Shown: piece by piece, positions 1 through 6,268 of the stretch | Layout: the number at the start of each line of letters is the position of its first letter | Numbering within the stretch: the stretch's first letter is position 1 | NCBI GenBank assembly: GCA_019417125.1 | Contig: DXVZ01000059.1 | Coordinates: 247 to 6,729 of the forward strand | Direction of reading: 5' to 3' | Source: Phascolarctobacterium sp. | GTDB lineage: Bacteria > Bacillota > Negativicutes > Acidaminococcales > Acidaminococcaceae | Length of the DNA: 6,483 nt | The notes under the pieces: generated by a model | What the model saw: only the letters and a program-made list of their open reading frames with translations | Told to the model about the DNA's origin: nothing | Databases searched by the model: none | Translations under genes and position numbers: made by a program

Positions 1-273
1 GCGCAGCACGTTCAGCGCATAGCTTTCAATGGGTTCGCCGTCCAGCGTGGGTACTGTCAGCACGGCAACCTGCGCCGTGGTTTTGCTGTCCAGTTCGCGC
101 CCCAGCGAATAAATTATTTTTTCGGAATTGGGCGAGATAACGTCAGCGTAGTCCTGCACGTAAATGTTGGTGCCGGGCTGCGGTTTGGGCGGTATCTGCG
201 CCGCTTCCAGCCCTGCTGCGGCACAAAAGGTTTGCACCAGTACCACAAGCAGGATTATAAAACGCTTCATCAT
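1..273 (-). CDS. TPM-domain (YgcG/Psb32-like) protein, N-terminal part, runs off window
   Basis: This is the 5' part (91 codons) of a leftward gene whose remainder lies beyond base 1. The product begins MMKRFIILLVVLVQTFCAAA, a Sec-type signal peptide of about 20-25 residues with probable cleavage near the AAAGLEAA stretch. A TPM-domain start follows: residues around 36-47 read NIYVQDYADVIS, and further on a strand AQVAVLTVPTLDG is followed by IESYALNVLR, the usual opening of this fold. TPM proteins are exported or membrane-anchored and are often encoded beside lemA; their biochemical role in bacteria is poorly defined. The start at 273 is preferred over the adjacent ATG at 270 because an AAGGA site (287-283) sits 9 nt upstream. 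The gap to the lemA stop is 22 nt, so the two genes are surely co-transcribed. A C-terminal membrane helix or Gly-rich tail, common in this family, cannot be checked here. Confidence 0.85.
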   Translation of the reverse strand, partial: MMKRFIILLVVLVQTFCAAAGLEAAQIPPKPQPGTNIYVQDYADVISPNSEKIIYSLGRELDSKTTAQVAVLTVPTLDGEPIESYALNVLR

Positions 274-295
274 GGTTAAAAATCCTTAACGCATT

Positions 296-850
296 TTAAA
301 ATTGTACCTGCGGCACTGCTTTGGCGCTTTCGGGCACTTCAAAATAATCGCGCTGGCTAAAGCCCAAAATGCCGGCGTACAGCACGGTGGGGAATTGTTT
401 AATGCTGGCGTTAAACTGCTGCACTGCGTTGTTGTAATCCTGGCGGGATACGGCAATGCGGTTTTCGGTACCGGCAAGTTCGTCTTGCAGCTGCGTAAAG
501 TTGGCGTTGGCTTTAAGCTGCGGATAGTTTTCGGCAACCATTAACAGGCGGCTCAGCGCGCTGGAAAGTTCGCCATCTGCCTGGCTGGTTTCCTGTACGG
601 TTGTGGCGCCGCCAAGTTTGGCGCGCGCATCGGCAACGGCTTTAAAAACGTCGCTTTCGTGCGCGGCGTAGCCTTTAACGGTGTTTACCAGGTTGGGTAT
701 TAAATCGTTGCGGCGCTGCAGCTGGTTTTCAATCTGCGACCATTTGCCATTGATGTTTTCGTTCATGCTGACAAGGTTGTTGTAGCCGCTCATCACCAGG
801 CCAAAAATTACCAGCAGCGCGGCGATAACCATCATTAAATTTTTATTCAT
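296..850 (-). CDS. lemA: LemA family protein
   Basis: A complete 184-residue protein of the LemA family, whose usual length is about 180-200. One N-terminal membrane helix (about residues 5-25, rich in A, L, V, I, M) is followed by a long helical domain expected on the outer face of the membrane. Conserved family blocks are visible: QLQRRNDLIPNLVNTVKGY at 43-61, RLLMVAENYPQLKAN at 101-115, and ELAGTENRIAVSRQDYN at 124-140, with the terminal FPTVLYAGILGF...YFE block at 153-171. The start has a strong GAGGAGG site (867-861) 10 nt upstream and a near-consensus promoter. It is followed after 22 nt by a TPM-domain gene, the common LemA-TPM pairing. The molecular function of LemA proteins is not settled; roles in envelope processes have been proposed. 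There is no sign of truncation. The assignment to the family is secure; the cellular role is not. Confidence 0.96.
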   Translation of the reverse strand: MNKNLMMVIAALLVIFGLVMSGYNNLVSMNENINGKWSQIENQLQRRNDLIPNLVNTVKGYAAHESDVFKAVADARAKLGGATTVQETSQADGELSSALSRLLMVAENYPQLKANANFTQLQDELAGTENRIAVSRQDYNNAVQQFNASIKQFPTVLYAGILGFSQRDYFEVPESAKAVPQVQF

Positions 851-882
851 TTGTGAAAAACCTCCTCGTGTTAGTTAATTAT

Positions 883-912
883 ATTGTAACGAAAAGCGTG
901 CCGCGGTGTCAA
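883..912 (-). promoter_or_regulatory. Promoter of lemA-TPM operon
   Basis: On the minus strand a perfect -35 TTGACA (912-907) is followed after 18 nt by TACAAT (888-883), five of six matches to the -10 consensus. Transcription would start near 876, about 26 nt upstream of the lemA ATG and just upstream of its GAGGAGG ribosome site. A 6-bp inverted repeat, GCCGCG (900-905) and CGCGGC (920-925), brackets the -35 element. Confidence 0.8.
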
Positions 913-1019
913 CTTCGTGCGCGGCGCAAGCTGTGAATTTATTGTGTTAAAAATTTTACATAATTTACATTTATTTAACGGAAACTACGTTTATTTTAAA
1001 AATATTTAATCTGTTACAT

Positions 1020-1043
1020 ACATTGCATTTTAAGTTGCAATGT
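1020..1043. promoter_or_regulatory. Candidate operator: perfect 8-bp inverted repeat with 8-nt spacer
   Basis: The left arm ACATTGCA (1020-1027) and right arm TGCAATGT (1036-1043) are exact reverse complements separated by ttttaagt. The right arm ends directly before the proposed -10 hexamer of the operon promoter (1044-1049), so a bound dimer would cover the -35 and spacer region. The geometry fits a homodimeric transcription factor; the family cannot be told from the site alone, and no regulator gene lies in the window. The repeat is not followed by a T-run and lies in or upstream of the promoter, so it does not look like a terminator. Confidence 0.55.
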
Positions 1044-1049
1044 TAAGAT
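1041..1049 (+). promoter_or_regulatory. Candidate extended -10 promoter of the ABC importer operon
   Basis: TGT followed by TAAGAT (1044-1049) matches an extended -10 element (TGn plus four of six consensus bases). A start near 1056 would give a 5' leader of about 26 nt before the ATG at 1082. No good -35 hexamer is at the standard distance; TTGCAT (1023-1028) lies only 15 nt upstream. The weak -35 combined with the adjacent palindrome suggests a regulated promoter, possibly activator-dependent. Other AT-rich combinations upstream cannot be excluded. Confidence 0.4.
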
Positions 1050-1068
1050 ACAGAAAACTAGAAAATAT

Positions 1069-1074
1069 GGAGGG
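1069..1074 (+). promoter_or_regulatory. Ribosome binding site deciding the start at 1082
   Basis: GGAGGG lies 7 nt before ATG 1082. The reading frame is open from an earlier ATG at 1040, but that codon lies inside the candidate operator, has no ribosome site, and would put 14 charged or polar residues before the lipoprotein signal peptide. Confidence 0.85.
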
Positions 1075-1081
1075 TATAAGA

Positions 1082-2389
1082 ATGAATTTTAAAAAGAAAA
1101 TTGCAGGCGTTTTGCTGGCAACCATGTGCACCGCGTTTTTGGCGGGCTGCGGCGGCGATACGAAATCTGCCGACAGCACCAGCGGTAAAAAGGTGCAGAT
1201 TGAATACTGGCATGTAGCGTCCGAAAGCTTCGGCGGACAGACGGTTAAAGAACTGGTAAAAGATTTTAATGAAAAGCACCCCAACATTGAAGTTGTTGAA
1301 AAATACAACCCGGATATGTATAAAGGTCTTACGCAGAATTTGCAGGCAGCCATTGCCTCCGGCAAAAACCCGGACGTAGTGCAGATGGGCTGGTCGTTCC
1401 TTAATTATGCTGCTGAAAACCTTAAATATCAGGATATCAACGATGCGTTTGCCAAAGACGGCAAAGACCCCAACTTTTTAAAGGATAACTTTTTGCCTAA
1501 CGTTTTAGCGCTGGCGCAGACTGACGACGGCAAGCAGATTGGCGTGCCGTATTCCATCAGCGTGCCGGTACTTTACTACAACCCCGAAATTTTTAAAGCC
1601 GCAGGGCTTGACCCGGCTAACCCGCCTAAAACTTGGGACGAAGTTAAAGCCGCTGCCAAACAGATTAAAGACAACACCGGCAACATGGGCTTTTTTATGC
1701 AGGAATATGCGGATAACTGGACTCAGCAGGCTATTATCGAATCGAACGGCGGCAGCATGCTGAAAAAGGTTGACGGTAAAACCGTAGCCGGTTTCGATAC
1801 CCCGGAAGCTGCAGAAGCATATCAGCTTTTAGCTGACATGGTTAAAGAAGGCACTGGTTTGCACGCTACTAACGAAGAAGGCTTCCAGGCTTACCTCAGC
1901 GGCAAGCTGGGCATGGTTTGCACCACTATCGGCAAACGTGCCAACTTTGAAAAGAGCGCCAAGTTTGAAGTAATGGCTGCTCCGTTCCCGGTATTTGAAG
2001 GCAAAGAGCTGAAAGTTCCGGCTGGCGGCAACTTCCTGATGCTGTTCAGCACCGACGACGCTAAAAAACAGGCTGCCGTTGAATTTATCAAGTATCTGGA
2101 ATCTCCGGAAGCACTGCTGAAATGGAGTACCGGTACCGGCTACCTGCCGCCGCGCAAAGGCGTTGAAAACGACCCTAATGGCTTTAAAAAGCTGGTAGAA
2201 AGCAACAAGAACATTCAGGTTGCGCTGTCGTTAATGCCTAACCTGGTTCCCTGGGCAAGCTTCCCCGGCGCTAACGGTTTGCAGGCAGAACAGCTTCTTA
2301 TCGACGCCCGCGATATTATTTTAAGCGGCAAAGAAAGCGCTGCGCAGGCTTTGCACGAAACTGCGGAAAAAATTAACGCCCTGCTGTAA
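1082..2389 (+). CDS. Carbohydrate ABC transporter substrate-binding lipoprotein (UgpB-like, family 1)
   Basis: A 435-residue extracytoplasmic solute-binding protein of the CUT1 (carbohydrate uptake 1) type, tethered to the outer face of the membrane by a lipid. The signal peptide MNFKKKIAGVLLATMCTAFL leads to the lipobox LAGC with the lipidated cysteine at residue 23, followed by a polar linker. The mature part opens with the family signature IEYWH (40-44). It also has VPVLYYNPEIFKAAGLDP (161-178) with PPKTWDEV (181-188) and GTGYLPPRKG (351-360), all as in UgpB-like proteins. Compared with my recollection of E. coli UgpB, the tryptophan at 213 and tyrosine at 354 of the ligand pocket are matched, but one serine before VPVLYYN and the C-terminal phosphate-contact region look different. 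The substrate may therefore be a sugar other than glycerol-3-phosphate. It is the first gene of the operon, and a hairpin after it probably raises its level above that of the permeases. Confidence 0.94.
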   Translation: MNFKKKIAGVLLATMCTAFLAGCGGDTKSADSTSGKKVQIEYWHVASESFGGQTVKELVKDFNEKHPNIEVVEKYNPDMYKGLTQNLQAAIASGKNPDVVQMGWSFLNYAAENLKYQDINDAFAKDGKDPNFLKDNFLPNVLALAQTDDGKQIGVPYSISVPVLYYNPEIFKAAGLDPANPPKTWDEVKAAAKQIKDNTGNMGFFMQEYADNWTQQAIIESNGGSMLKKVDGKTVAGFDTPEAAEAYQLLADMVKEGTGLHATNEEGFQAYLSGKLGMVCTTIGKRANFEKSAKFEVMAAPFPVFEGKELKVPAGGNFLMLFSTDDAKKQAAVEFIKYLESPEALLKWSTGTGYLPPRKGVENDPNGFKKLVESNKNIQVALSLMPNLVPWASFPGANGLQAEQLLIDARDIILSGKESAAQALHETAEKINALL

Positions 2390-2409
2390 TAACGGCATGG
2401 CGATGAGTT

Positions 2410-2443
2410 TCAGGCTGCTGCTTTGAGCGGCAGCCTGATTTTT
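2410..2443 (+). terminator. Intercistronic hairpin with T-run (partial terminator or mRNA-stabilising stem)
   Basis: Bases 2410-2422 pair with 2426-2438 as a 13-bp stem with one G-T wobble and a 3-nt loop; the core arms are CAGGCTGC (2411-2418) and GCAGCCTG (2430-2437). Five T residues (2439-2443) follow directly. It lies between the binding-protein stop and the ribosome site of the first permease. Since no other promoter is evident before the permease genes, it more likely attenuates or protects the mRNA than ends it fully. Confidence 0.7.
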
Positions 2444-2447
2444 GCTA

Positions 2448-2453
2448 AAGGAG
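2448..2453 (+). promoter_or_regulatory. Ribosome binding site deciding the start at 2462
   Basis: AAGGAG lies 8 nt before ATG 2462. An in-frame TTG at 2423 would lengthen the protein by 13 residues, but it is in the loop of the intercistronic hairpin and lacks a ribosome site. Confidence 0.85.
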
Positions 2454-2461
2454 TAATTTTT

Positions 2462-3340
2462 ATGGAAAAAGGAAAATGGCATGCCTTTTTATTTTTGCTG
2501 CCGAGCGTATTCTTTTTTGCGGTGTTTTCGTACTGGCCGCTGCTGCAAAATTTATATTTAAGTTTTTTCAGCTGGAACATGGTAAGCCCCAATATGAAGT
2601 TTGTGGGGCTTGATAATTATGCTGATGTGCTTGGCAGTGCGGAACTTATTAAAATACTTGCCAATACGGTTGTTTTTGTGCTGATTATGCTGGTGCTTAA
2701 TTTTGTGCTGCCGTATTTGTTTTCGTATGTGCTGGGGCATTTAATCCAGCGCGGCAAGGGTTTTTACCGCTCTACGCTGTTTATGCCGGCAACGCTTTCA
2801 CTGGCGGTTGCCAGTATTTTATTTTTGTGGATTTACAATCCGCTGGCGGGGCCTTTAAGCATTGTGCTTTCGTGGTTCGATATAGAATCGCCGCGCTGGT
2901 TTAAGGAAAACTGGCTGGTAATTTTTGCTATCTGCACCATCATCGGCTGGAAGGTTTTTGGCTACAACCTGATTGTAATGCTGGCGGCGATGCTTGCCGT
3001 ACCGAAAGAAATGATTGAAGCGGCGAAGCTGGAAAACGCCAGCAACTGGCAGATTTTTAAACAGATTATCGTGCCGATGACGTCATCGACCGCAATTTAT
3101 GTGTTTACCATTACCGTGGTGTTTGGCTTGCAGTACGTGCTGGTGCCGGTTAACATGCTGACGCAGGGTGGGCCGGACCAGGGCAGTTCTAACCTGGTGT
3201 ACATTATTTACCAGTACGCCTTTGTATTTTTCCAAACCGGCAAATCCGCAGCGTTTGCCATTATTACCATGGTGTGCTACATAGCGTTCCTGCTGTTCAG
3301 AAACAAATATTTAGAGAAGAAGGTATATTATGAAAACTGA
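2462..3340 (+). CDS. Carbohydrate ABC transporter permease 1 (MalF/UgpA-like)
   Basis: A 292-residue inner-membrane permease, close to UgpA in length, with six likely helices near residues 7-27, 68-92, 105-127, 150-180, 210-232 and 262-280. It would pair with the next gene product to form the translocation channel. Family marks include FVGLDNYADV (47-56), the LTQGGP motif (233-238) and the cytoplasmic EAA loop that docks on the ATPase, EAAKLENAS (186-194) ending in IIVP (202-205). In this loop the normally conserved glycine is asparagine (N192), whereas the partner permease keeps it. The C-terminal ending, with KYLEKKVYYEN, resembles the end of UgpA. The stop overlaps the next gene by 11 bp, so translation is probably coupled. 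UgpA-like ancestry is clear; the substrate is not. Confidence 0.94.
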   Translation: MEKGKWHAFLFLLPSVFFFAVFSYWPLLQNLYLSFFSWNMVSPNMKFVGLDNYADVLGSAELIKILANTVVFVLIMLVLNFVLPYLFSYVLGHLIQRGKGFYRSTLFMPATLSLAVASILFLWIYNPLAGPLSIVLSWFDIESPRWFKENWLVIFAICTIIGWKVFGYNLIVMLAAMLAVPKEMIEAAKLENASNWQIFKQIIVPMTSSTAIYVFTITVVFGLQYVLVPVNMLTQGGPDQGSSNLVYIIYQYAFVFFQTGKSAAFAIITMVCYIAFLLFRNKYLEKKVYYEN

Positions 3341-4154
3341 TAAAAAAGAGCTTTTATGGCATATTCCGCTTTTAATTGCCGTGTTTATCCAGCTGTGGCC
3401 GATAGTTTTTATGATTTCCACTTCTTTAAAGGATTTGGACCAGATTTTCCAGGCTACGCTGAACCCGCTGCCGTTTCCGCCGACGCTGGATAATTACACC
3501 ACGGTGTTGGAGGATTTTCCGCTGTTTACTTATATTTACAACACTTTTATTATTGCCGCCGGTACAACGGTGATGAAGGTTGTAACCAGCATTTTGGCGG
3601 CGTTTGCCTTTATTTACTATAACTTTAAATATAAAGAGACCATTTTTAACAGCATGCTGCTGACTTTCTTTATCCCGGTAACGGTGCTGATTATGCCTAA
3701 CTACCTGCTGATGAGCAAGCTGAACCTGTTAAACCACCCGCTGGGCGTAATGCTGCCAGCTTTTGCGGACGGCATGGGCATTTTTTTAATGCGCCAGACG
3801 ATGCGCGGCATACCCAAAGCACTTTTGGAGGCTGCTGTGCTTGACGGTGCCAAACCTGTTACAGTGCTGCGGCGCGTAATATTTCCGCTGATTAAGCCTT
3901 CGGTAATTGCCGTTGCCATTTTGTTTTTTATCAATTCGTGGAACGAATATTTTTGGCCGCTGCTGGTTTTGCAGGACAAAGATATGTACACCCTGCCGCT
4001 GGCACTGCAAATGTTCATCAGCGCCGAGGGCGGCAGCGAATGGGGCATTGCCATGGCGGTTGCCGTGCTGACGAGCCTTCCGCCGCTGGTGCTGTATGTG
4101 TTCTGCCAAAAATTCATCCTTAATACATTTATGCAATCGGGGGTTAAAGGTTAA
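3330..4154 (+). CDS. Carbohydrate ABC transporter permease 2 (MalG/UgpE-like)
   Basis: A 274-residue inner-membrane permease forming a heterodimer with the preceding permease. A first helix lies at about 10-30, followed by a periplasmic-type segment with LPFPPTLDNYTTVL (47-60), and further helices lie at roughly 72-95, 108-128, 138-155, 190-212 and 240-260. The ATPase-docking EAA loop is canonical: EAAVLDGAKP (167-176) ending at P186. The SWNEYFWPLL stretch (203-212) and the end segment from GSEWGIAM through TSLPPLVLYV closely recall UgpE. The ATG at 3330 lies inside the last codons of the upstream gene; an AGAAGG site (3318-3323) 6 nt upstream supports it. It is followed after 2 nt by the ATPase gene. 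The family is secure; the name UgpE would imply glycerol-3-phosphate, which the context does not prove. Confidence 0.95.
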   Translation: MKTDKKELLWHIPLLIAVFIQLWPIVFMISTSLKDLDQIFQATLNPLPFPPTLDNYTTVLEDFPLFTYIYNTFIIAAGTTVMKVVTSILAAFAFIYYNFKYKETIFNSMLLTFFIPVTVLIMPNYLLMSKLNLLNHPLGVMLPAFADGMGIFLMRQTMRGIPKALLEAAVLDGAKPVTVLRRVIFPLIKPSVIAVAILFFINSWNEYFWPLLVLQDKDMYTLPLALQMFISAEGGSEWGIAMAVAVLTSLPPLVLYVFCQKFILNTFMQSGVKG

Positions 4155-4156
4155 TA

Positions 4157-5245
4157 ATGAACAGCATAGTTTTTGATAATGTATGTAAATCGTATGGCGC
4201 TGCCAATATCGTTAAATCGTTAAACTTGGAAATTAAAGAGGGCGAACGTTTAATTTTGCTGGGGCCTTCGGGATGCGGCAAAACCACTACCCTGCGCATG
4301 ATTGCGGGGCTTGAGGATATTACCAGCGGCGAGCTTTATATGGGCGGCAGGGTTATTAACGACGTGCCGCCGGGAGAGCGCAACGTGGCGATGGTGTTCC
4401 AAAGCTACGCTTTGTTTCCGCATCTTTCCGTGTGGGATAATATTACCTTCGGCTTAAAAATACAAAAGCTGCCGCAGGACGAAATTAAAAGGCGCACCTC
4501 CGAAGCTTTAAAAATTTTAAATTTAGAGGGCTACGAAAACCACAAGCCGAAAGAGCTGAGCGGCGGGCAGAAGCAGAGGGTTGCGCTGTGCCGCGCGCTG
4601 GTTAAGCAATCGCCGTACTTTTTATTGGACGAGCCGCTTTCTAACCTGGACGCGCAGCTGCGCCAGCAGGCAAGGACGGAACTGGTGCGCATCCACGAAA
4701 TTTACAAGCCGACCATGATTTACGTAACGCACGATCAGGTAGAGGCAATGACGGTTGCCCACCGCATCGTCGTTTTAAAGGACGGCACTTTGCAGCAGGT
4801 GGGCACGCCGGACAGCATTTACCACCACCCTGCCAACACCTTTGTGGCAGGCTTTATCGGCTCGCCCGCTATGAACATTGTCAGCGCTTATTACAGCAGC
4901 GGCAAAATTAAAATCGGCGATACTTTAAGCGACGTGCCTGAACTGTGGCAAAAGCTGCTGAACGGGCGCACCAACGTGCTTATCGGCATCAGGCCGGAGC
5001 ATTTAACCCCTGCCGCAAACGGGCAGATTAAGGGCTGCGTAAACTACCAGGAAAACACCGGCAACCAGCGCACGCTGACGGTTAAAACGGACGGCGGCGA
5101 AACGGTTTTTGTTACCCTGCCCGGCACCGGCAGCGAGGTCAGCGGCAATGTGGGGCTCGCCTTTAACTGGGACGAGGTAAGCCTGTTTGATTACGAAACC
5201 AAAAACAACATCGGTTATGTACAAAAGGGTGAGATTATAAAATGA
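4157..5245 (+). CDS. ugpC: ABC transporter ATP-binding protein (MalK/UgpC-type)
   Basis: A 362-residue cytoplasmic ATPase that would act as a homodimer driving the two permeases. All catalytic motifs are intact: Walker A GPSGCGKT (36-43), Q-loop Q82, signature LSGGQKQ (134-140), Walker B with catalytic glutamate FLLDEP (155-160, E159), D-loop SNLD (162-165) and switch histidine H192. From about residue 236 the C-terminal OB/TOBE domain typical of MalK and UgpC follows, with GIRPEHL at 277-283. Such domains bind regulators in MalK, but no regulatory partner is visible here. The start at 4157 follows an AAAGG site (4146-4150) and sits 2 nt after the previous stop. The stop overlaps the next gene by 4 bp (ATGA). 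The symbol names the family only: MalK/UgpC/MsmX ATPases are hard to tell apart by sequence and can serve several importers. Confidence 0.95.
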   Translation: MNSIVFDNVCKSYGAANIVKSLNLEIKEGERLILLGPSGCGKTTTLRMIAGLEDITSGELYMGGRVINDVPPGERNVAMVFQSYALFPHLSVWDNITFGLKIQKLPQDEIKRRTSEALKILNLEGYENHKPKELSGGQKQRVALCRALVKQSPYFLLDEPLSNLDAQLRQQARTELVRIHEIYKPTMIYVTHDQVEAMTVAHRIVVLKDGTLQQVGTPDSIYHHPANTFVAGFIGSPAMNIVSAYYSSGKIKIGDTLSDVPELWQKLLNGRTNVLIGIRPEHLTPAANGQIKGCVNYQENTGNQRTLTVKTDGGETVFVTLPGTGSEVSGNVGLAFNWDEVSLFDYETKNNIGYVQKGEIIK

Positions 5246-6012
5246 AATTTTCGGTAAGTGATTTGCCTTTCGGCAGTTTCAGCAAGGCATTTTTAAAGGC
5301 TTTGCCGATGCAGTATGACATTGAAATTTTTTATGAGTTCGGCACCGACCATTACTGGGATTTTGTGCTGAAAGATTTAAAAAGCAGGGACAGCATTGAA
5401 CGCAGGTTCAGCATTCACGGCCCGTGTGTGGCGGTAAACCTTGCCGACCCCAATGATACGGCGTACCTTGATGTTTACGAAAAAACTTTTGCCTATGCCG
5501 CTAAAATAAACGCGGCGTTTGTGGTAGTACACAGCAACGAGGCGTGGCGTTTTGCGGGCGAAAAAAACGCCGTGCAGGAACTTGTGTACGGACGCATTGA
5601 AAAACTTTTGAAGTGTGCCAAAAAATACGGCGTAACCGTGGCGCTGGAAAACGTAGGGCTGCGCACGACAGGTTCGCTGCTGTTTGATTACGAAGAATAT
5701 TTAAGCCTGCTTAAACGTTTTCCGGAAGCGGCAGCGCTGCTTGATACAGGGCACGCGCATGTTAACGGCTGGCAGCTTGAAGATGTGCTGCGTGATTTAA
5801 ACAAGCGGCTTATTGCCGTGCATATTCACGATAATGACGGCAGTGCCGACAGCCATTTGCCTGTTGGCAGCGGCAATATAAATTGGGACAGTTATTTTAA
5901 AGCCTTAAAAAAATATGCGCCGCAGGCAGTGCAGGTGTGCGAATACGCTGCTATTAACCAGTATGCCATGGTGACGGAAAGCCTGGCGAAGCTGGAGCAG
6001 GCTGTTAAATAA
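5242..6012 (+). CDS. Xylose isomerase-like TIM-barrel protein (sugar phosphate isomerase/epimerase family)
   Basis: A 256-residue cytoplasmic protein of the AP-endonuclease-2/xylose isomerase-like TIM-barrel family, whose members include sugar isomerases, epimerases and inositol enzymes (IolE, IolI) as well as endonuclease IV. Likely metal and active-site residues stand at the ends of successive strands: H59 (SIHGP), H97 (VVVHSN), E136 (ALENVG), D168 with H171 and H173 (LLDTGHAH), H194, H196 and D199 (AVHIHDNDG), H205 (SHLPVGSG) and E234 (VCEY). Being last in an importer operon, with a 4-bp overlap to the ATPase gene and an AAGGGTG ribosome site (5225-5231), it most likely acts on the imported sugar or a derivative. 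Endonuclease IV activity is less likely given the context and the short length. The exact reaction cannot be read from the sequence. Confidence 0.9.
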   Translation: MKFSVSDLPFGSFSKAFLKALPMQYDIEIFYEFGTDHYWDFVLKDLKSRDSIERRFSIHGPCVAVNLADPNDTAYLDVYEKTFAYAAKINAAFVVVHSNEAWRFAGEKNAVQELVYGRIEKLLKCAKKYGVTVALENVGLRTTGSLLFDYEEYLSLLKRFPEAAALLDTGHAHVNGWQLEDVLRDLNKRLIAVHIHDNDGSADSHLPVGSGNINWDSYFKALKKYAPQAVQVCEYAAINQYAMVTESLAKLEQAVK

Positions 6013-6048
6013 CACACCGTTAATTAAACAAACAGCCTTACTGAACAC

Positions 6049-6084
6049 AAAGCGCCTCCGCTGCGGCGGGGCGCTTTAGTTTTT
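6049..6084 (+). terminator. Rho-independent terminator of the importer operon
   Basis: AAAGCGCC (6049-6056) pairs perfectly with GGCGCTTT (6070-6077) around a GC-rich apical part that can pair further, followed by AG and five T residues (6080-6084). It begins 36 nt after the TIM-barrel stop and ends the operon. Confidence 0.88.
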
Positions 6085-6212
6085 GTCCATAAATAATGCA
6101 GAACGCGCAGTTAATATGCTATCAAAATGTCATGTAGTGTTAAATCTTTACAAAAACCACGTTAACAAAAGATGATAATGTATCACTAAATTAAGATTTT
6201 AAAAATTTTGTA
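6085..6212. other. AT-rich spacer without identified features
   Basis: Between the operon terminator and the T-box promoter I find no reading frame with a ribosome site, no strong hairpin and no repeat. It forms part of the 471-base gene-free stretch at the right end, the rest of which is accounted for by the two terminators, the promoter and the T-box leader. Confidence 0.6.
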
Positions 6213-6241
6213 TTGACAGCAAAGCACAGGGTTGTTATACT
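6213..6241 (+). promoter_or_regulatory. Strong promoter for the T-box leader
   Basis: A perfect -35 TTGACA (6213-6218), a 17-nt spacer and TATACT (6236-6241), preceded by TGT as an extended -10 element. Transcription should start near 6248. Such a strong constitutive promoter is usual for genes controlled by premature termination. Confidence 0.9.
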
Positions 6242-6268
6242 GTAGCTATATCAAATTTGTATAATATT

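Noticed and set aside
302..544. Plus-strand open frame of 80 codons within lemA
   Set aside because: It lies wholly antisense to a clear lemA gene, has no ribosome site and shows no protein family features.
976..992. AACG/CGTT inverted repeat (977-980 with 988-991), considered as a catabolite-repression (cre) site
   Set aside because: It has only four matched bases per arm and does not fit the TGNAANCGNTNNCA pattern; I found no good cre site in this region.
1040..1081. Longer N-terminus of the binding protein starting at ATG 1040
   Set aside because: It has no ribosome site, overlaps the candidate operator and promoter, and would place charged residues before a textbook lipoprotein signal peptide; GGAGGG marks 1082.
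2423..2461. Longer first permease starting at TTG 2423
   Set aside because: The codon sits in the hairpin loop without a ribosome site, while AAGGAG precedes ATG 2462.
3701..4136. Two long minus-strand open frames opposite the second permease
   Set aside because: They are shadows of the well-conserved permease frame, with low-complexity translations and no start signals.
6085..6212. Possible small gene or RNA between the operon terminator and the T-box promoter
   Set aside because: There is no ribosome site with a credible frame, no promoter of its own and no stable hairpin; the AT-rich sequence looks like plain spacer.
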